Of a stretch of DNA of 64,000 nucleotides, positions 63,287 through 64,000 are shown piece by piece. Position 1 is the first letter of the stretch. Each line of letters starts with the position of its first letter. The stretch is from Brucella haematophila (GTDB lineage: Bacteria > Pseudomonadota > Alphaproteobacteria > Rhizobiales > Rhizobiaceae), in assembly GCF_005938105.1 (NCBI RefSeq), contig NZ_VCPE01000004.1:62001-126000 (forward strand). Reading direction: 5' to 3'. The position numbers were made by a program, and so were the translations under genes. Below the pieces are notes generated by a model. The model worked only from the letters and a program-made list of their open reading frames with translations. It was not told the DNA's origin and made no database searches.

Positions 63287-64000
63287 CCACCCACACACTC
63301 ACCGTCAGCCAGCTTTCGTCGGGCTATGACGACACACTCATTCTCGACGGTCTCGACCTCGACGTTCCATCCGGCAAGATCACGGTGATCGTCGGCGCCA
63401 ATGCCTGTGGCAAGTCCACTCTGCTGCGCACCATGTCGCGGCTGCTTGCGCCGCGCAAAGGCCAGGTGCTTCTCGACGGAAAATCCATTCACAAAATCCC
63501 TTCCCGCGAGCTGGCGCGAACTCTGGGTCTGCTCCCGCAATCGCCCATCGCGCCAGAGGGCATTACGGTTGCCGACCTTGTCAGCCGTGGCCGCAATCCG
63601 CATCAAAAAATGTTTGCGCGCTGGACACGTGAAGACGACGAAGCTGTCGCCGCCGCGCTAAACGCGACCCAGACTGCATTGCTTGCAGAAAGACCCGTCG
63701 ATGAACTTTCCGGCGGTCAGCGCCAGCGCGTCTGGATCGCCATGGCATTGGCGCAGCAGACGGAAATTCTGCTCCTCGACGAGCCGACAACCTTTCTCGA
63801 TATCGCTCATCAGGTCGAGGTTCTCGATCTTCTGACCGACCTTAACCGCGAACGCGGCACGACCATCGTCATGGTGCTGCACGATCTCAACCTTGCTGCC
63901 CGCTATGCCGATTTTCTGGTTGCGATGAACGACGGTCGTCTGCATGTGTCCGGCGCGCCGCAAGATGTGCTCACCGAGAAGACGGTTGCGGATGTTTTTG
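63283..64000 (+). CDS. siderophore ABC transporter ATPase (FecE/FepC type), cut by window end
   Basis: About 239 residues are visible; the frame is open at the window end, so the last 15-20 residues are missing. Walker A GANACGKST, Q-loop [24 protein letters not shown] signature, Walker B LLLDEPTTFLDI and the switch His in VLHDLNLAARY are all present. CGGAGG precedes the ATG, which overlaps the permease stop (ATGA). Last visible gene of the siderophore import operon. Confidence 0.93.
   Translation, partial: MTTHTLTVSQLSSGYDDTLILDGLDLDVPSGKITVIVGANACGKSTLLRTMSRLLAPRKGQVLLDGKSIHKIPSRELARTLGLLPQSPIAPEGITVADLVSRGRNPHQKMFARWTREDDEAVAAALNATQTALLAERPVDELSGGQRQRVWIAMALAQQTEILLLDEPTTFLDIAHQVEVLDLLTDLNRERGTTIVMVLHDLNLAARYADFLVAMNDGRLHVSGAPQDVLTEKTVADVF

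Overview
The window looks like a chromosomal segment of a Brucellaceae bacterium (Ochrobactrum/Brucella group, Alphaproteobacteria, Hyphomicrobiales). This is inferred from protein style (BigR, UgpBAEC, DUF1127 peptide, TypA, Asd and LeuB/LeuD near each other), a GC-rich coding bias, and a roughly 105-bp intergenic element resembling the RIME-type repeats of rhizobia and Brucella. I see no insertion sequence, prophage, CRISPR array or integrase. The single tRNA gene is not followed by island genes, so this reads as ordinary chromosome dense in metabolism and transport.

Layout. 1-2.6 kb: the end of a branched-chain acyl-CoA degradation operon (dehydrogenase, thiolase, acyl-CoA dehydrogenase). 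2.6-5.4 kb: a sulfide-sensing BigR regulator with a split YeeE-type sulfur transporter, then a quinone-detoxification pair (MhqD/MhqO-like). 5.7-11.6 kb: YedI-like membrane protein, dienelactone hydrolase, acetoin-reductase-type SDR, YqhA, a diguanylate cyclase with two PAS-like units, YigZ. 11.8-19.2 kb: one nucleobase operon with cytosine deaminase, a BMP-type nucleoside ABC transporter and an amidase embedded among the transporter genes. 19-29.6 kb: PAP2 enzyme, TypA, MgtE, M3 oligopeptidase, small VOC/DUF1737 proteins, a CoA-ester lyase, LeuD, a zincin. 29.7-41.8 kb: Ohr/OhrR peroxide pair, Asd with a structured leader, an MHS-type transporter with a large extra periplasmic domain, Ada, an unknown six-cysteine secreted protein, LeuB, Trm112, LON-domain protein, thioredoxin-TPR protein, prolyl-tRNA deacylase, tRNA-Gly(GCC), adenine deaminase.

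42-49.3 kb: divergent D-aminopeptidase-like hydrolase and M19 dipeptidase, then ugpBAEC for glycerol-3-phosphate uptake. 49.5-56.6 kb: SLC13 carrier with RCK domains, gluconate kinase, a guanine-deaminase-like enzyme beside an NCS2 purine permease whose leader folds into a candidate riboswitch, DUF2938, a 45-residue DUF1127 peptide and an EamA transporter. 56.8-64 kb: a ferric-siderophore locus with AraC regulator, TonB receptor and a FecBCDE-type ABC transporter cut by the window end.

Most transcription units end in clear GC hairpins, many shared by convergent genes. Purine and pyrimidine salvage recurs (codA plus BMP transporter, ade, deaminase plus NCS2 permease), as does stress chemistry (sulfide, quinones, organic peroxides, alkylated DNA). 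The best candidates for undescribed biology are the NCS2 leader RNA, the amidase inside the nucleobase transporter operon, the asd leader structure, the transporter insertion domain, the six-cysteine secreted protein and the repeated motif in the siderophore promoter.
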